Shown: positions 8,457-18,154, counted from the stretch's first letter. The stretch is 64,000 bases of DNA from Pseudomonas mosselii (GCF_005796105.1 NZ_VAUO01000007.1:241013-305012); one strand, 5' to 3'. Notes: generated by a model not told the origin, from the letters alone. Numbers and translations: made by a program.

Positions 8457-8858
8457 TCACTCGAAACTGCCGTGCAGTTGGTGAATCTGGCGCCGCTGCT
8501 TCTTGTTCGGCCGCCCATCGGTGGTCATCCCCAAGGCCCCAGCCTTGCGCAACTCTGCTGCCTGCTCACGGCGCTTCACGCTTTCCGGCGTTTCCTCGTA
8601 TAGCGCCTGCGCCTCGGGCGCACCGCGACGCACTACCGACAACGCCTTGACCACCACGGTACGCTCGTCGAACCCAGTGCGCAGCACGTACTCGTCCCCT
8701 ACCCGCGGCTCCTTGCCAGGCTTGCAGCGTTCACCACGCCAGTGCACCTTACCGCTCTCGATGGCGGCCTTGGCCAAAGCACGGGTCTTGTAGAAGCGCG
8801 CCGCCCATAGCCATTTGTCCAGGCGGACCTTGTCGTCATCGTCAGACTTTTGTGCCAT
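8457..8858 (-). CDS. hslR: Heat shock protein 15 (S4-domain RNA-binding protein)
   Basis: 133 aa. The S4 RNA-binding domain occupies the N-terminal half (VRLDKWLWAARFYKTRALAK, then AIESGKVHWRGERCKPG), followed by a basic tail (RPNKKQRRQIHQL). Hsp15 binds free 50S subunits carrying a nascent chain and helps recycle stalled ribosomes. The start at 8858 has GAGGAAAAACC upstream. It is divergent from rimB. Confidence 0.92.
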   Translation of the reverse strand: MAQKSDDDDKVRLDKWLWAARFYKTRALAKAAIESGKVHWRGERCKPGKEPRVGDEYVLRTGFDERTVVVKALSVVRRGAPEAQALYEETPESVKRREQAAELRKAGALGMTTDGRPNKKQRRQIHQLHGSFE

Positions 8859-8967
8859 GGTTTTTCCTCGAATGCTGTCTGTCACAGAACTGTACTACCG
8901 TCACTGACGGATGCAAAAAATCCAGGCCGTGATTACAGTTCACCTCCTCATCCGCAGGGCGCGCTTC

Positions 8968-9450
8968 GTGAAGACATTTGACCACCTGACTGTGATCGGC
9001 CTGCGCGAGTGGGTCGCCTTGCCAGACCTCGGTGTCGCCGGCCTGCGCGCCAAGATCGACACCGGGGCCAGTACTTCCAGCCTGCACGCCACCGAGATCG
9101 AACCGTTCATGCGCGATGGCGAGCGCTGGGTGCGTTTCACTGCGCACCTGGGCACGGTGGTGCAGTTGCGCCATCGCCGTTGCGAAGCCCCGCTGGTGAC
9201 CATGAAAACCATCAAAAGCTCCAATGGCCACGCCCAGACCCGCTACGTGATCCGCACTCCGCTGGCGCTGGGCAACCGGGTCTGGGAGGTGGAGTTCACC
9301 CTGGCCTGCCGCAAGAGCATGCGCTACCGCCTGTTGCTTGGATCGAAGGCCTTGGTCCACGGTCAACTGGTAGTCAACCCAGGCGTGAAGTACGTCCAGG
9401 ACAAACCGGCCTTCCCGGCCACCCTTTCCCCTGTCACAGGTGCTGCATGA
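8968..9450 (+). CDS. rimB: RimB-like retropepsin-type ATP-dependent zinc protease family protein
   Basis: 160 aa from a GTG at 8968 (VKTFDHLTVIGLREW); the frame is open to 8911 with a possible ATG there, but family members I recall begin MKTFDHLT. It contains an aspartyl-protease-like motif, AKIDTGASTSSLHA, followed by RRCEAPLV, RYVIRTPL and YRLLLGSKALV. It overlaps rimK by four bases, and in Pseudomonas such a protein belongs with RimK in the rim operon that controls glutamation of ribosomal protein S6. Proteolytic activity is inferred from the family only. Confidence 0.8.
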   Translation: MKTFDHLTVIGLREWVALPDLGVAGLRAKIDTGASTSSLHATEIEPFMRDGERWVRFTAHLGTVVQLRHRRCEAPLVTMKTIKSSNGHAQTRYVIRTPLALGNRVWEVEFTLACRKSMRYRLLLGSKALVHGQLVVNPGVKYVQDKPAFPATLSPVTGAA

Positions 9451-10352
9451 AGATCGCTGTGCTTTCGCGCAATCCGCGTCTGTATTCCACCCGCCGCCTG
9501 GTCGAGGCAGGCACCCAACGGGGCCACGAAATGGTGGTGATCGATACGCTCCGGGCCTACATGAACATCGCCAGCCACAAGCCACAGATCCACTACCGTG
9601 GCAAACCGCTGGAAGGCTTCGATGCCGTCATCCCGCGCATCGGTGCTTCGGTCACGTTCTACGGCTGTGCAGTTCTACGCCAGTTCGAGATGATGGGCGT
9701 CTATCCACTCAATGAGTCGGTGGCCATCGCCCGCTCCCGCGACAAACTGCGCTCACTGCAATTGCTGTCACGGCGCGGTATCGGCCTGCCGATCACAGGC
9801 TTCGCACACTCGCCGGACGACATTCCCGACCTGATTCAAATGGTCAACGGCGCACCGCTGGTGATCAAGGTGCTCGAAGGCACCCAGGGCATCGGCGTGG
9901 TGCTGTGCGAAACCACCAAGGCGGCCGAATCGGTGATCGAGGCCTTCATGGGCCTGAAGCAGAACATCATGGTGCAGGAATACATCCAGGAGGCCGGCGG
10001 CGCCGACATTCGCTGCTTCGTGGTCGGCGACAAGGTCATCGCCTCGATGAAGCGCCAGGCCAAGCCGGGCGAGTTTCGCTCCAACCTGCACCGCGGTGGC
10101 GTGGCCAGCCTGATCAAGATAACCCCCGAAGAGCGCATGACCGCCATCCGCGCCGCCAAGGTCATGGGGCTGAGCGTTGCCGGCGTGGATATCCTGCGCT
10201 CCAACCACGGGCCGCTGGTGATGGAGGTGAACTCGTCACCGGGACTCGAGGGAATCGAAGTGACCACCGGCAAGGATGTTGCCGGCATGATCATCGAACA
10301 CTTGGAAAAGAACGGTGGACCGAATCAGACCCGTACCAAGGGTAAAGGCTGA
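9447..10352 (+). CDS. rimK: RimK, alpha-L-glutamate ligase acting on ribosomal protein S6
   Basis: 301 aa, the standard RimK length. It is an ATP-grasp enzyme that adds glutamate residues to the C-terminus of ribosomal protein S6. Motifs: KIAVLSRNPRLYSTRRLVEA at the N-terminus, PLVIKVLEGTQGIGVVLCE and MVQEYIQEAGGADIRCFVVG in the ATP-grasp fold, and VMEVNSSPGLEGIE with metal-binding residues. The start overlaps the stop of rimB (ATGA), implying translational coupling. A GC-rich hairpin separates it from the convergent envZ. Confidence 0.95.
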   Translation: MKIAVLSRNPRLYSTRRLVEAGTQRGHEMVVIDTLRAYMNIASHKPQIHYRGKPLEGFDAVIPRIGASVTFYGCAVLRQFEMMGVYPLNESVAIARSRDKLRSLQLLSRRGIGLPITGFAHSPDDIPDLIQMVNGAPLVIKVLEGTQGIGVVLCETTKAAESVIEAFMGLKQNIMVQEYIQEAGGADIRCFVVGDKVIASMKRQAKPGEFRSNLHRGGVASLIKITPEERMTAIRAAKVMGLSVAGVDILRSNHGPLVMEVNSSPGLEGIEVTTGKDVAGMIIEHLEKNGGPNQTRTKGKG

Positions 10353-10360
10353 CGGCGCTC

Positions 10361-10387
10361 GCGGGGCAAGTCGTATCGACGCCCCGC
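10361..10387. terminator. Possible terminator hairpin between rimK and envZ
   Basis: GCGGGGC / GCCCCGC, seven-base arms with a 13-base loop, between two convergent genes. No T-tract follows on either strand, so it is weak as an intrinsic terminator. Confidence 0.4.
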
Positions 10388-10397
10388 GTGCTCGGCC

Positions 10398-11711
10398 CTA
10401 GACGGCATCGCGCGGTAACAACAGCCCCAACGGCAAGCGCACCCGCGCCTCGATCCCTCCACCGGAACGGTTGCGCAACTCAACATTGCCGCCATGCTGC
10501 GCGGCAATGCGCTTGACGATTGCCAGCCCCAGCCCGGTACCCTTGCCGCCACGGGCCCGATCACCACGGATGAACGGGTTGAAGATGGTCTCCAACTCCG
10601 ACTCATCGATCCCGGTGCCACGGTCCAGCACGCTGAGCACCACGTACGGCGCACCCTGCTCGCCAGACACATAGGCCGCCACCTCAACCCCCTTACCGGC
10701 ATGGTGCAGGGCGTTGCCAATCAGGTTGCCGAGCATACGCTTGAGCGACACCCTGCGCAGCGGGAAGGGCGGAATCGGCTCCAGGCACAGGCGTACCCGC
10801 TCCTCGGGCTGGTTATACGGGGCGACCACGTCGCGGATCAGTTCGTTAAGATCGACCTCTTCCACCGGTTCGTCGCGTCCATCGCGGATGAACGCCAGGA
10901 ACTGGTCAAGGATCGCATCCATGTCCTCGATGTCGCGCACCATGTCGTCGCTGAGGTCGCTGTCGTTGCCCATCAACGACAGCGACAGGCGCAAGCGGGT
11001 CAACGGTGTGCGCAAGTCGTGGGACACTCCCGCCAGCATCAATTCACGCTCGCGCCCAGCCTGCTCGACGTCCTCGGCCATCTGGTTGAACGCACGGTAC
11101 ACCTCTGTCATTTCGCTGGGGGTGTCGCTGATCGGCAGGCGAACGCTGCGCCCCTGGCCCAGTTGGCGGGCGGCAAATACCAGGCGCTTGAGCGGTTGGT
11201 TGAGTTGGCGCACGAAAATCCAGGCCGACGCGGTGGACAACAGGCCAATGGCCAGGAACCAGCCCAGCACGTTCCAGATTTTCTGCCCACGCAGCGGATG
11301 TGGGTACAGCGGCACTTTCAGCCAACCCGGCCCCAGGCTTGGGGCGTTGACCCACAAAGCCGGTGGCGCATGAATACGCAAACGCACCTCGGTGTCTTCG
11401 CCAAGCTCGGCCTGCATCTGGCGCTGGTAGATCTCGCTGTACGGCCAGTGCTGTTCACCTTCGGGCACTCCCGAGCCGGTCACCCGAATCAGCCCCGCCG
11501 CCTCGGCAATCTGGTCGCGGTTGCTTTCATCCGCCGCCCAGTAGGCACGCAGCGTCAACGCGACGCCGTGGCTGTACTGCCGATCGACCAGCACGTCCTC
11601 GTTCATCAGCAGGTACACCAGCGTCAGCGCCTTGGAGAACAACACGACGATGAGCACCAGCCATAAGGTGCGGGCGAAGAAGCTTTGCGGGAACCAGAGA
11701 GGGGTTTTCAT
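10398..11711 (-). CDS. envZ: Osmosensor histidine kinase EnvZ
   Basis: 437 aa inner-membrane sensor kinase. A first transmembrane helix near residues 12-35 (FFARTLWLVLIVVLF), a periplasmic loop, a second helix (FLAIGLLSTASAWIFV), then HAMP, the H-box with the phosphorylated His (AGVSHDLRTPLTRL, near residue 230) and an ATPase domain (GNLIGNALHHAG, DRGTGID, GKGTGLGLAIVKR). It phosphorylates and dephosphorylates OmpR. ATG at 11711 is used rather than a TTG three codons upstream. ompR lies 118 bp upstream in the same direction, so the two probably form an operon. Confidence 0.94.
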   Translation of the reverse strand: MKTPLWFPQSFFARTLWLVLIVVLFSKALTLVYLLMNEDVLVDRQYSHGVALTLRAYWAADESNRDQIAEAAGLIRVTGSGVPEGEQHWPYSEIYQRQMQAELGEDTEVRLRIHAPPALWVNAPSLGPGWLKVPLYPHPLRGQKIWNVLGWFLAIGLLSTASAWIFVRQLNQPLKRLVFAARQLGQGRSVRLPISDTPSEMTEVYRAFNQMAEDVEQAGRERELMLAGVSHDLRTPLTRLRLSLSLMGNDSDLSDDMVRDIEDMDAILDQFLAFIRDGRDEPVEEVDLNELIRDVVAPYNQPEERVRLCLEPIPPFPLRRVSLKRMLGNLIGNALHHAGKGVEVAAYVSGEQGAPYVVLSVLDRGTGIDESELETIFNPFIRGDRARGGKGTGLGLAIVKRIAAQHGGNVELRNRSGGGIEARVRLPLGLLLPRDAV

Positions 11712-11778
11712 CGTTGCCAACTACTGCGCTGCGAAGGTGGAGTCGCCCACCGAAATGTACCGACCGCCACACATGCAA

Positions 11779-11807
11779 ACAGGGCGACCCACTGGAGCCG
11801 CCCTGCC
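11779..11807 (-). other. Hairpin in the ompR-envZ gap
   Basis: AGGGCG and CGCCCT arms around 12 bases, followed on the minus strand by TGTTTGC. It might reduce read-through from ompR into envZ, but the T-tract is poor. Confidence 0.3.
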
Positions 11808-11829
11808 ACACCGTAGCGAGCCGACGGGC

Positions 11830-12570
11830 TTACTTGCTGGCGTTTCCATCCGGCACGAAGACATAGCCCACGCCCCAAACGGTCTGGATGTAGCGCGGCT
11901 TGGAGGGGTCAGGCTCGATCATCCGGCGCAGGCGCGAGATCTGCACGTCGATGGAGCGCTCCAGGGCGTCCCACTCGCGGCCACGGGCCAGGTTCATCAG
12001 CTTGTCGCGGGTCAGCGGCTCGCGGGCGTGCATCACCAGCGCCTTGAGCACGGCGAACTCGCCGGTGGTCAGCATGTGCACTTCGTCGCCACGCTTCAGT
12101 TCGCGGGTGGCCAGCGACAGCGCGTAGTCGCCGAAGGTGACGGTTTCTTCCTCGCTGCCCGGGGCGCCCGGTACGCTCGGCGCCTGGCGGCGGAGCACGG
12201 CCTTGACCCGGGCCACCAACTCGTCGGGGTTGAACGGTTTGGCGAGATAGTCGTCCGCCCCCAGCTCAAGCCCTTTGATACGGCTGAGTTCATCGCCCTT
12301 GGCGGTGAGCATGATGATCGGGATCTGGTTGTTCGAGGCGCGCAGGCGCTTGCACGCAGACAGGCCGTCTTCGCCCGGCAACATCAGGTCGAGCACCACC
12401 AGGTTGAAGACTTCACGGGCCAGCAGACGGTCCATCTGCTCGACGTTGGGCACCGTGCGCACGCGGTAGCCTTTGCTGGTGAAGAAACGGTCCAGCAGGC
12501 TGCTCAAGCCCGGATCATCGTCGACGATGAGAATCTTTTCGCCTTCAGCGTTGTTTGCAGTGCTGGTCAT
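11830..12570 (-). CDS. ompR: Response regulator OmpR
   Basis: 246 aa. The receiver domain has acidic residues D17-D19 (ILIVDDD), phosphoacceptor D61 (NLVVLDLMLPGEDG) and the conserved Lys in LAKPFNPDEL. A winged-helix DNA-binding domain follows (LTTGEFAVLKALVMHAREPL, then TRDKLMNLARG, IDVQISRLRRMIEPDPSKPR, YIQTVWGVGYVF). It has a strong ribosome-binding site (AGAGGAG). It acts with EnvZ in envelope and osmotic control. Divergent from tex, with about 230 bp between them that would hold both promoters. Confidence 0.95.
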   Translation of the reverse strand: MTSTANNAEGEKILIVDDDPGLSSLLDRFFTSKGYRVRTVPNVEQMDRLLAREVFNLVVLDLMLPGEDGLSACKRLRASNNQIPIIMLTAKGDELSRIKGLELGADDYLAKPFNPDELVARVKAVLRRQAPSVPGAPGSEEETVTFGDYALSLATRELKRGDEVHMLTTGEFAVLKALVMHAREPLTRDKLMNLARGREWDALERSIDVQISRLRRMIEPDPSKPRYIQTVWGVGYVFVPDGNASK

Positions 12571-12798
12571 GAATCACTCCTCTAGGATCGCCGCGCATTA
12601 TGGCGTAGCCACTGCTGCGCGTGCCGTGTGCATTGTTAGCAGATTTTTCCCGCGGTGCCACTTCCACGCCGCAAAGGGCTGGCGCAGCGCCATCACCGCA
12701 ACCCCGGCACGATGGGTATAATGCGCCGCTTTGATCCAGCGCCGCCGGCGCCCGAGCCCGCTGCGCACCTTCGTATTCACAATTGTCAGGTGGTTTAC

Positions 12799-15126
12799 AT
12801 GGACAGCATCAACAGCCGTATCGCCGAGGAACTGGGTGTACGCCCACAGCAGGTCGAGGCGGCCGTGGGCCTGTTGGACGAAGGCTCGACCGTGCCCTTC
12901 ATCGCCCGTTACCGCAAGGAAGTGACCGGCAGCCTGGACGACACGCAGCTGCGCCACCTGGAAGAGCGCCTGCGCTACCTGCGCGAACTCGACGAGCGCC
13001 GCGCCAGTATCCTGGCCAGCATCGACGAACAGGGCAAGCTCACCCCGGAGCTGGCCCGCGAGATCAAGCTTGCCGACACCAAGACCCGCCTCGAAGACCT
13101 TTACCTGCCCTACAAGCAAAAACGCCGCACCAAGGGCCAGATCGCCCTGGAAGCGGGCCTTGGCGAGTTGGCCGACGGCCTGTTCAACGATCCGCAACTG
13201 ACCCCGGAAAGTGAAGCTGCGCGTTTCGTCGATGCCGAAAAAGGCATAGCTGACGTTAAAGCCGCCCTCGAAGGCGCCAAGTACATCCTCATGGAGCGCT
13301 TCGCCGAAGACGCCGCCCTGCTCGACAAGCTGCGTGGTTTCCTCAAGCAGGAAGCGGTGCTCAGCGCCCGTGTGGTAGCCGGCAAGGAAGAGGAAGGCGC
13401 CAAGTTCCGCGACTACTTCGCGCATGACGAACTGCTGCGCAACGCCCCGTCACACCGCGCCCTGGCGATCTTCCGTGGGCGCAACGAAGGCGTGCTGAGC
13501 GCCTCGCTCAAAGTCGGCGAAGAGTTGCCCGGCACACTGCACCCCTGCGAGCTGATGATCGCCAACCATGTGGGGATCGAGAACCGCAACCGTGCGGCCG
13601 ACAAGTGGCTAGGCGAGGTGGTCCGCTGGACCTGGAAGGTCAAGCTGTACACCCACCTTGAGACCGACCTGTTCGGCGAACTGCGCGACAACGCCGAAGG
13701 CGAGGCGATCAACGTCTTCGCCCACAACCTGCACGACCTGCTGCTCGCCGCGCCCGCCGGCCCCCGCGCAACGCTGGGCTTCGACCCAGGCCTGCGGACC
13801 GGCTGCAAGGTGGCGGTGGTCGATGCCACCGGCAAGCTGCTGGACCATGCCACGGTCTACCCGCACGCGCCCAAGAACGACTGGGACCGCACCCTTTCGA
13901 TCCTCGCCGCGCTGTGCGCCAAGCACTCGGTCGAACTGATCGCCATCGGCAACGGCACCGCCAGCCGTGAAAGCGACAAGCTGATCGGCGAACTGGTCAA
14001 AAAATATCCAGCGCTGAAAGTCACCAAGGTCATGGTCTCCGAGGCCGGCGCCTCGGTGTATTCGGCATCCGAGCTGGCTGCCCGTGAATTCCCCGACCTG
14101 GACGTATCGATCCGTGGCGCGGTGTCGATTGCCCGTCGTTTGCAGGACCCGCTGGCCGAGTTGGTGAAGATCGACCCAAAATCCATCGGCGTGGGCCAAT
14201 ACCAGCATGATGTGTCTCAGGTGAAGCTGGCGCGAGGCCTGGACGCTGTAGTCGAGGACTGTGTGAACGCCGTGGGCGTGGACGTCAACACAGCCTCGGT
14301 GGCGCTGCTGACGCGCATCTCGGGCCTGAACGCCACCCTGGCGCAGAATATCGTCGCGCACCGTGACGCCAACGGTCCGTTCGCCACCCGCGCAGCACTG
14401 AAAAAAGTCAGCCGCCTGGGCGAGAAGACCTTCGAGCAGGCCGCAGGATTCCTGCGCGTGATGAACGGCGACAACCCGCTCGATGCCTCGGCCGTGCACC
14501 CCGAGGCCTACCCGCTGGTACAGCGCATCGCCGCCGATACCCAGCGCGACATCCGCTCGCTGATCGGCGACAGCAGCTTCCTCAAGCGCCTGGACCCGAA
14601 AACGTTCACCGACGAGACGTTCGGCCTGCCGACCGTTACCGACATCCTGCAGGAACTCGACAAGCCAGGCCGCGACCCGCGCCCGGAGTTCAAGACCGCG
14701 ACCTTCCAGGACGGCGTCGAAGACCTCAAGGACCTGGAGCCGGGCATGATCCTCGAAGGCGTGGTGACCAACGTCACCAATTTCGGCGCTTTCGTCGACA
14801 TCGGCGTGCATCAGGACGGCTTGGTGCACATCTCGGCGCTGTCGGAGAAGTTCGTCAAAGACCCGCGTGAAGCGGTCAAGGCCGGCGACGTGGTCAAGGT
14901 CAAGGTCATGGAAGTGGATATCCCGCGCAAGCGCGTGGGTCTGTCGATGCGCATGAGCGACACTCCCGGCGAGAAGGTCGAGGGTAACCGTGGCGGCACT
15001 CGCGGTGGCAACGCTGGCAATCGCCAACCACAGGCGCAACGCCCGCGTGAAACCGCCACCGCCGCGCCGGCCAACAATGCCATGGCCGCGCTGTTCGCCA
15101 ATGCCAAGCAGTTGAAGAAGAAGTAA
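12799..15126 (+). CDS. tex: Tex-family S1 RNA-binding transcription accessory protein
   Basis: 775 aa. Order of domains: N-terminal HTH-like region (IAEELGVRPQQVEAAVGLLD), a YqgF/RNase H-like domain (TLGFDPGLRTGCKVAVVD), helix-hairpin-helix motifs (VGVDVNTASVALLTRISG, then FATRAALKKVSRLGEKTFEQ) and a C-terminal S1 domain (EGVVTNVTNFGAFVDIGVHQ, then DGLVHISALS). A low-complexity G/N/R/Q/A tail ends in KQLKKK. The ATG at 12799 has AGGTGG upstream. The stop TAA shares its last base with the ATG of the next gene, so a thioesterase gene is coupled to it. Confidence 0.95.
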   Translation: MDSINSRIAEELGVRPQQVEAAVGLLDEGSTVPFIARYRKEVTGSLDDTQLRHLEERLRYLRELDERRASILASIDEQGKLTPELAREIKLADTKTRLEDLYLPYKQKRRTKGQIALEAGLGELADGLFNDPQLTPESEAARFVDAEKGIADVKAALEGAKYILMERFAEDAALLDKLRGFLKQEAVLSARVVAGKEEEGAKFRDYFAHDELLRNAPSHRALAIFRGRNEGVLSASLKVGEELPGTLHPCELMIANHVGIENRNRAADKWLGEVVRWTWKVKLYTHLETDLFGELRDNAEGEAINVFAHNLHDLLLAAPAGPRATLGFDPGLRTGCKVAVVDATGKLLDHATVYPHAPKNDWDRTLSILAALCAKHSVELIAIGNGTASRESDKLIGELVKKYPALKVTKVMVSEAGASVYSASELAAREFPDLDVSIRGAVSIARRLQDPLAELVKIDPKSIGVGQYQHDVSQVKLARGLDAVVEDCVNAVGVDVNTASVALLTRISGLNATLAQNIVAHRDANGPFATRAALKKVSRLGEKTFEQAAGFLRVMNGDNPLDASAVHPEAYPLVQRIAADTQRDIRSLIGDSSFLKRLDPKTFTDETFGLPTVTDILQELDKPGRDPRPEFKTATFQDGVEDLKDLEPGMILEGVVTNVTNFGAFVDIGVHQDGLVHISALSEKFVKDPREAVKAGDVVKVKVMEVDIPRKRVGLSMRMSDTPGEKVEGNRGGTRGGNAGNRQPQAQRPRETATAAPANNAMAALFANAKQLKKK

Positions 15127-15509
15127 TGGACGTTCCGAAGGAATACGTCGAGAGCGCCTTCAGCCAGTTGCTGGGCTGCCGCCTGCAACGCCTGGACAGC
15201 GGCGTGGCCGAGGTTGCCCTGGCGCTGACGCCGCAGTTGCGCAACCGCGGGCAAAAGCTACATGGCGGGGCGATCTTCAGCCTGGTCGACATCACCATGG
15301 GCCTGGCCTGCTCGGCCAGCCATGGTTTCGACCAGCAAAGCGTGACCATCGAGTGCAAGATCAACTACCTGCGCGCGGTCAGCGAAGGCGAAGTGACCTG
15401 CATCGCCCAGGTGCTGCACGCCGGGCGCCGCACACTGGTAGTCGACGCTGACGTGTTTCAGGGCGACAAGCGGGTGGCCAAGGCGCAGGGAACCTTCGCG
15501 GTTCTCTAG
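15126..15509 (+). CDS. PaaI-family hotdog thioesterase
   Basis: 127 aa single hotdog domain. The PaaI-type signature is clear: LRNRGQKLHGGAIFSLVDIT, with the HGG...D residues used in catalysis, followed by TIECKINYLRA and a C-terminal VAKAQGTFAVL. It is expected to hydrolyse an acyl-CoA, probably aryl or short-chain; the substrate is unknown. Its start overlaps the tex stop by one base, so it is translated from the tex mRNA. Confidence 0.85.
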   Translation: MDVPKEYVESAFSQLLGCRLQRLDSGVAEVALALTPQLRNRGQKLHGGAIFSLVDITMGLACSASHGFDQQSVTIECKINYLRAVSEGEVTCIAQVLHAGRRTLVVDADVFQGDKRVAKAQGTFAVL

Positions 15510-15859
15510 CTGCCAGAGGCCCATCTGCGGTATTTTCGACGCCATGCTGCACGCCTGATCACAGGGCAAGCCCTAAAGCCAGTCAGTTAAGCCAATTGGG
15601 GCTGCTTTGCAGCCCTTCGCGGGTAAACCCGCTCCCACAGGTTCTGCGCTCAACTCAAGTGCGGCGCGGTCCCTGAGGGGGCGGGTTTACCCGCGAAGGG
15701 GCGCAACGCGGCCCCAATGAACCTTAACTGGCTTGCCCTCGATCGGATGCGACGGAACCGCGTAAACCAGGCGACAACGCCAGTTCCTTTTCCAACTACC
15801 CTTGTAGACCGTCACCTCCACCCCCATATTGGGGCGACTGACGCGTGAAGGAATCCATC
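15510..15859. repeat. Intergenic region with a long REP-type inverted repeat
   Basis: Between 15562 and 15738 the sequence folds as a long imperfect palindrome. AGGGCAAGCC...GTTAAG...CCAATTGGGGC on the left pairs with GGCCCCAATGAACCTTAAC, then TGGCTTGCCCT on the right, and REP cores (CTTCGCGGGTAAACCCGC and GCGGGTTTACCCGCGAAG) lie inside. It can act as a transcript end after the thioesterase. The remaining 120 bp before gshA would hold its promoter; I see no clear element there. Confidence 0.8.
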
Positions 15860-17437
15860 TTGAGCGACCTCCTCAACCGCCGCCTGAGCCTGCTCGGCGA
15901 CAATATCGACCTGCTCAAGCAGTGCCTGCACGGCATTGAGCGCGAATGCCTACGCGTGACCGACGAAGGTCGCCTGGCCCAGACCCCGCACCCCGAAGCC
16001 CTGGGTTCGGCGCTGACCAACGAGCAGATCACCACCGACTATTCCGAGTCGCTGCTGGAGTTCATCACTCCAGCACTGGCAGACCCGGCCCAGGTGCTCG
16101 AGAACCTCGAACAGATCCACCGCTTCGTCTACACCAAGCTTGGCGACGAATACCTGTGGAGCCCGTCGATGCCCTGCGCGCTGCCGGCCGAAGAGGACAT
16201 CCCGATCGCCGAGTACGGCACATCGAACATCGGCAAGCTCAAGCACGTGTACCGCAAGGGCCTGGCCCTGCGCTACGGCCGCACCATGCAGTGCATCGCC
16301 GGCATCCATTACAACTTCTCGCTGCCCGAAGCGCTATGGCCCCTGCTGCGCCAAGCCGAGGGCAGCGAGCAGGACGTGCGCGACTACCAGTCCTCGGCCT
16401 ACATCGCGCTGATCCGCAACTTCCGCCGCTACAGCTGGCTTCTGATGTACCTGTTCGGCGCATCGCCCGCCCTGGACAAAGGCTTCCTGCGCGGGCGTGC
16501 GCACCAGCTCGAGGAGCTGGACGCCGAGACGCTCTACCTGCCCTACGCCACCAGCCTGCGCATGAGCGACCTGGGCTACCAGAGCAACGCCCAGGCGGGC
16601 CTCACGCCCTGCTACAACGACCTCGCCAGCTACACCGACAGCCTGCGCAAGGCCGTGGGCACGCCCTACCCGCCTTACGTGGAGGTCGGCACGCACAAGG
16701 ATGGCGAGTGGGTACAGCTGAACACCAACATCCTGCAGATCGAGAACGAGTACTACTCGAACATCCGCCCCAAGCGGGTCACCTACACCGGCGAGCGACC
16801 AATCCAGGCGCTGACCGCCCGTGGCGTGCAGTACGTCGAGGTACGCTGCCTGGACATCAACCCGTTCCTGCCGGTGGGCATCGACCTCACCGAGGCGCGC
16901 TTCCTCGACGCGTTTCTGCTGTTCTGCGCCCTGGAGCAAAGCCCCGCGCTGGAAAACGGTGAATGCGGCCAGTGCACCCACAACTTCCTCACCGTGGTCA
17001 AGGAAGGCCGGCGCCCAGGCCTTGAGCTACAGCGTGATGGCCAGCCAGTCGCACTCAAGCAGTGGGCCAGCGAACTGATCGGGCGTATCGGCCAGCTGGC
17101 CGAACTGCTCGACCGTGCCCAAGGCAGCGACGCCCACGCCAGGGCCCTGGCAGCGCAACAGGCCAAGGTCGATGACGCCGCGCTCACGCCCTCCGCCCAG
17201 GTGTTGGCACGCATGACCGAACACGACGAGACCTTCGTGCAGTTCTCGCTGCGCCAGAGCCGTCTGCACGCCGAGACCTTCCGTGAGCAACCGCTGAGCG
17301 TCGAGCAGCAACAGGCCTTCGAGACCCTGGCCCGCGAGTCGCTGGCCAAGCAAACGGAGCTGGAGCAGGAGGAAGTCGGTGATTTCGACCTGTTCGTCGG
17401 TGCCTATCAGGCCAGTATCCTGGCCATCAGCAACTGA
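15860..17437 (+). CDS. gshA: Glutamate-cysteine ligase
   Basis: 525 aa from a TTG start at 15860 (LSDLLNRRLSLLG), with AAGGA eight bases upstream; a GTG five codons earlier overlaps that ribosome-binding site and is less likely. It joins glutamate and cysteine in the first step of glutathione synthesis. Proteobacterial GshA motifs include GIERECLRVT, LTNEQITTDYSESLLEFITP, MQCIAGIHYNFS and YVEVRCLDINPF. The TGA stop shares a base with the ATG of a TetR-type regulator. It sits near a large set of sulfur-acquisition genes that supply cysteine. Confidence 0.94.
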   Translation: MSDLLNRRLSLLGDNIDLLKQCLHGIERECLRVTDEGRLAQTPHPEALGSALTNEQITTDYSESLLEFITPALADPAQVLENLEQIHRFVYTKLGDEYLWSPSMPCALPAEEDIPIAEYGTSNIGKLKHVYRKGLALRYGRTMQCIAGIHYNFSLPEALWPLLRQAEGSEQDVRDYQSSAYIALIRNFRRYSWLLMYLFGASPALDKGFLRGRAHQLEELDAETLYLPYATSLRMSDLGYQSNAQAGLTPCYNDLASYTDSLRKAVGTPYPPYVEVGTHKDGEWVQLNTNILQIENEYYSNIRPKRVTYTGERPIQALTARGVQYVEVRCLDINPFLPVGIDLTEARFLDAFLLFCALEQSPALENGECGQCTHNFLTVVKEGRRPGLELQRDGQPVALKQWASELIGRIGQLAELLDRAQGSDAHARALAAQQAKVDDAALTPSAQVLARMTEHDETFVQFSLRQSRLHAETFREQPLSVEQQQAFETLARESLAKQTELEQEEVGDFDLFVGAYQASILAISN

Positions 17438-18072
17438 TGAACCGTCCCGTCACCTCGCGCAAACCGCGCGCCAGCAGCCAGGCCAGGATCGATGCGATCC
17501 TGGCGGCGGCGCGCGAGCTACTGGCCGGGCAAGGGGTGGCAGGCTTGTCGATCTACAGCGTCGCCGAGCGAGCACAGATTCCACCGTCGTCGGTGTATCA
17601 CTTCTTTGCGAGCGTACCCGCCCTGCTGGAGGCACTGACTGCCGATGTGCACCGGGCCTTCCGCGAGGCTTTGAGTGCGCCGATCGACAACACAGCGTTC
17701 GATACCTGGCACGGCCTGTCGCGGCTGATCGAACAGCGCATGCTGGCCATCTACAACGAAGACGCCGCCGCACGGCAGTTGATCCTTGCCCAGCATGGAC
17801 TGAGCGAGGTGGTGCAGGCCGACCGCCAGCACGACATGGAACTCGGTGAGCTGATGCACAGCCTGTTCGCACAGCACTTCGACTTGCCCACGATGCCGCG
17901 TGACGTCGATGTGTTCGCCCTGGCCATGGAACTGAGCGACCGCGTCTACGCCCGCTCCATGCAGCTGTTCGAGCAGATCACGCCGCGCATGGCAGAAGAA
18001 GGCATGCGCGTGTTCGAAGCCTACCTGTCACTTTACCTACCGCCCTTCCTACCCCTGCGCCGTAACAACTGA
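17437..18072 (+). CDS. TetR-family transcriptional regulator
   Basis: 211 aa. An N-terminal TetR-type helix-turn-helix is seen (RIDAILAAARELLAGQGVAG, then LSIYSVAERAQIPPSSVYHF), followed by a helical ligand-binding domain that cannot be assigned. The first 15 residues are basic. The start overlaps the gshA stop by one base, so the two are co-expressed. Its target and ligand are unknown; gshA and the large downstream gene are candidates. Confidence 0.85.
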   Translation: MNRPVTSRKPRASSQARIDAILAAARELLAGQGVAGLSIYSVAERAQIPPSSVYHFFASVPALLEALTADVHRAFREALSAPIDNTAFDTWHGLSRLIEQRMLAIYNEDAAARQLILAQHGLSEVVQADRQHDMELGELMHSLFAQHFDLPTMPRDVDVFALAMELSDRVYARSMQLFEQITPRMAEEGMRVFEAYLSLYLPPFLPLRRNN

Positions 18073-18154
18073 GCATATATTTCTACCGCCTTCTGGCGCG
18101 CCCGAATCTCTTCAATGGTGGCTCCACCCACCGTCCTTGAAGGGATCATCATCC

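Noticed and set aside
13609..15039. 476-codon open frame opposite tex
   Set aside because: Antisense shadow of a clear tex gene, caused by high GC at third positions.
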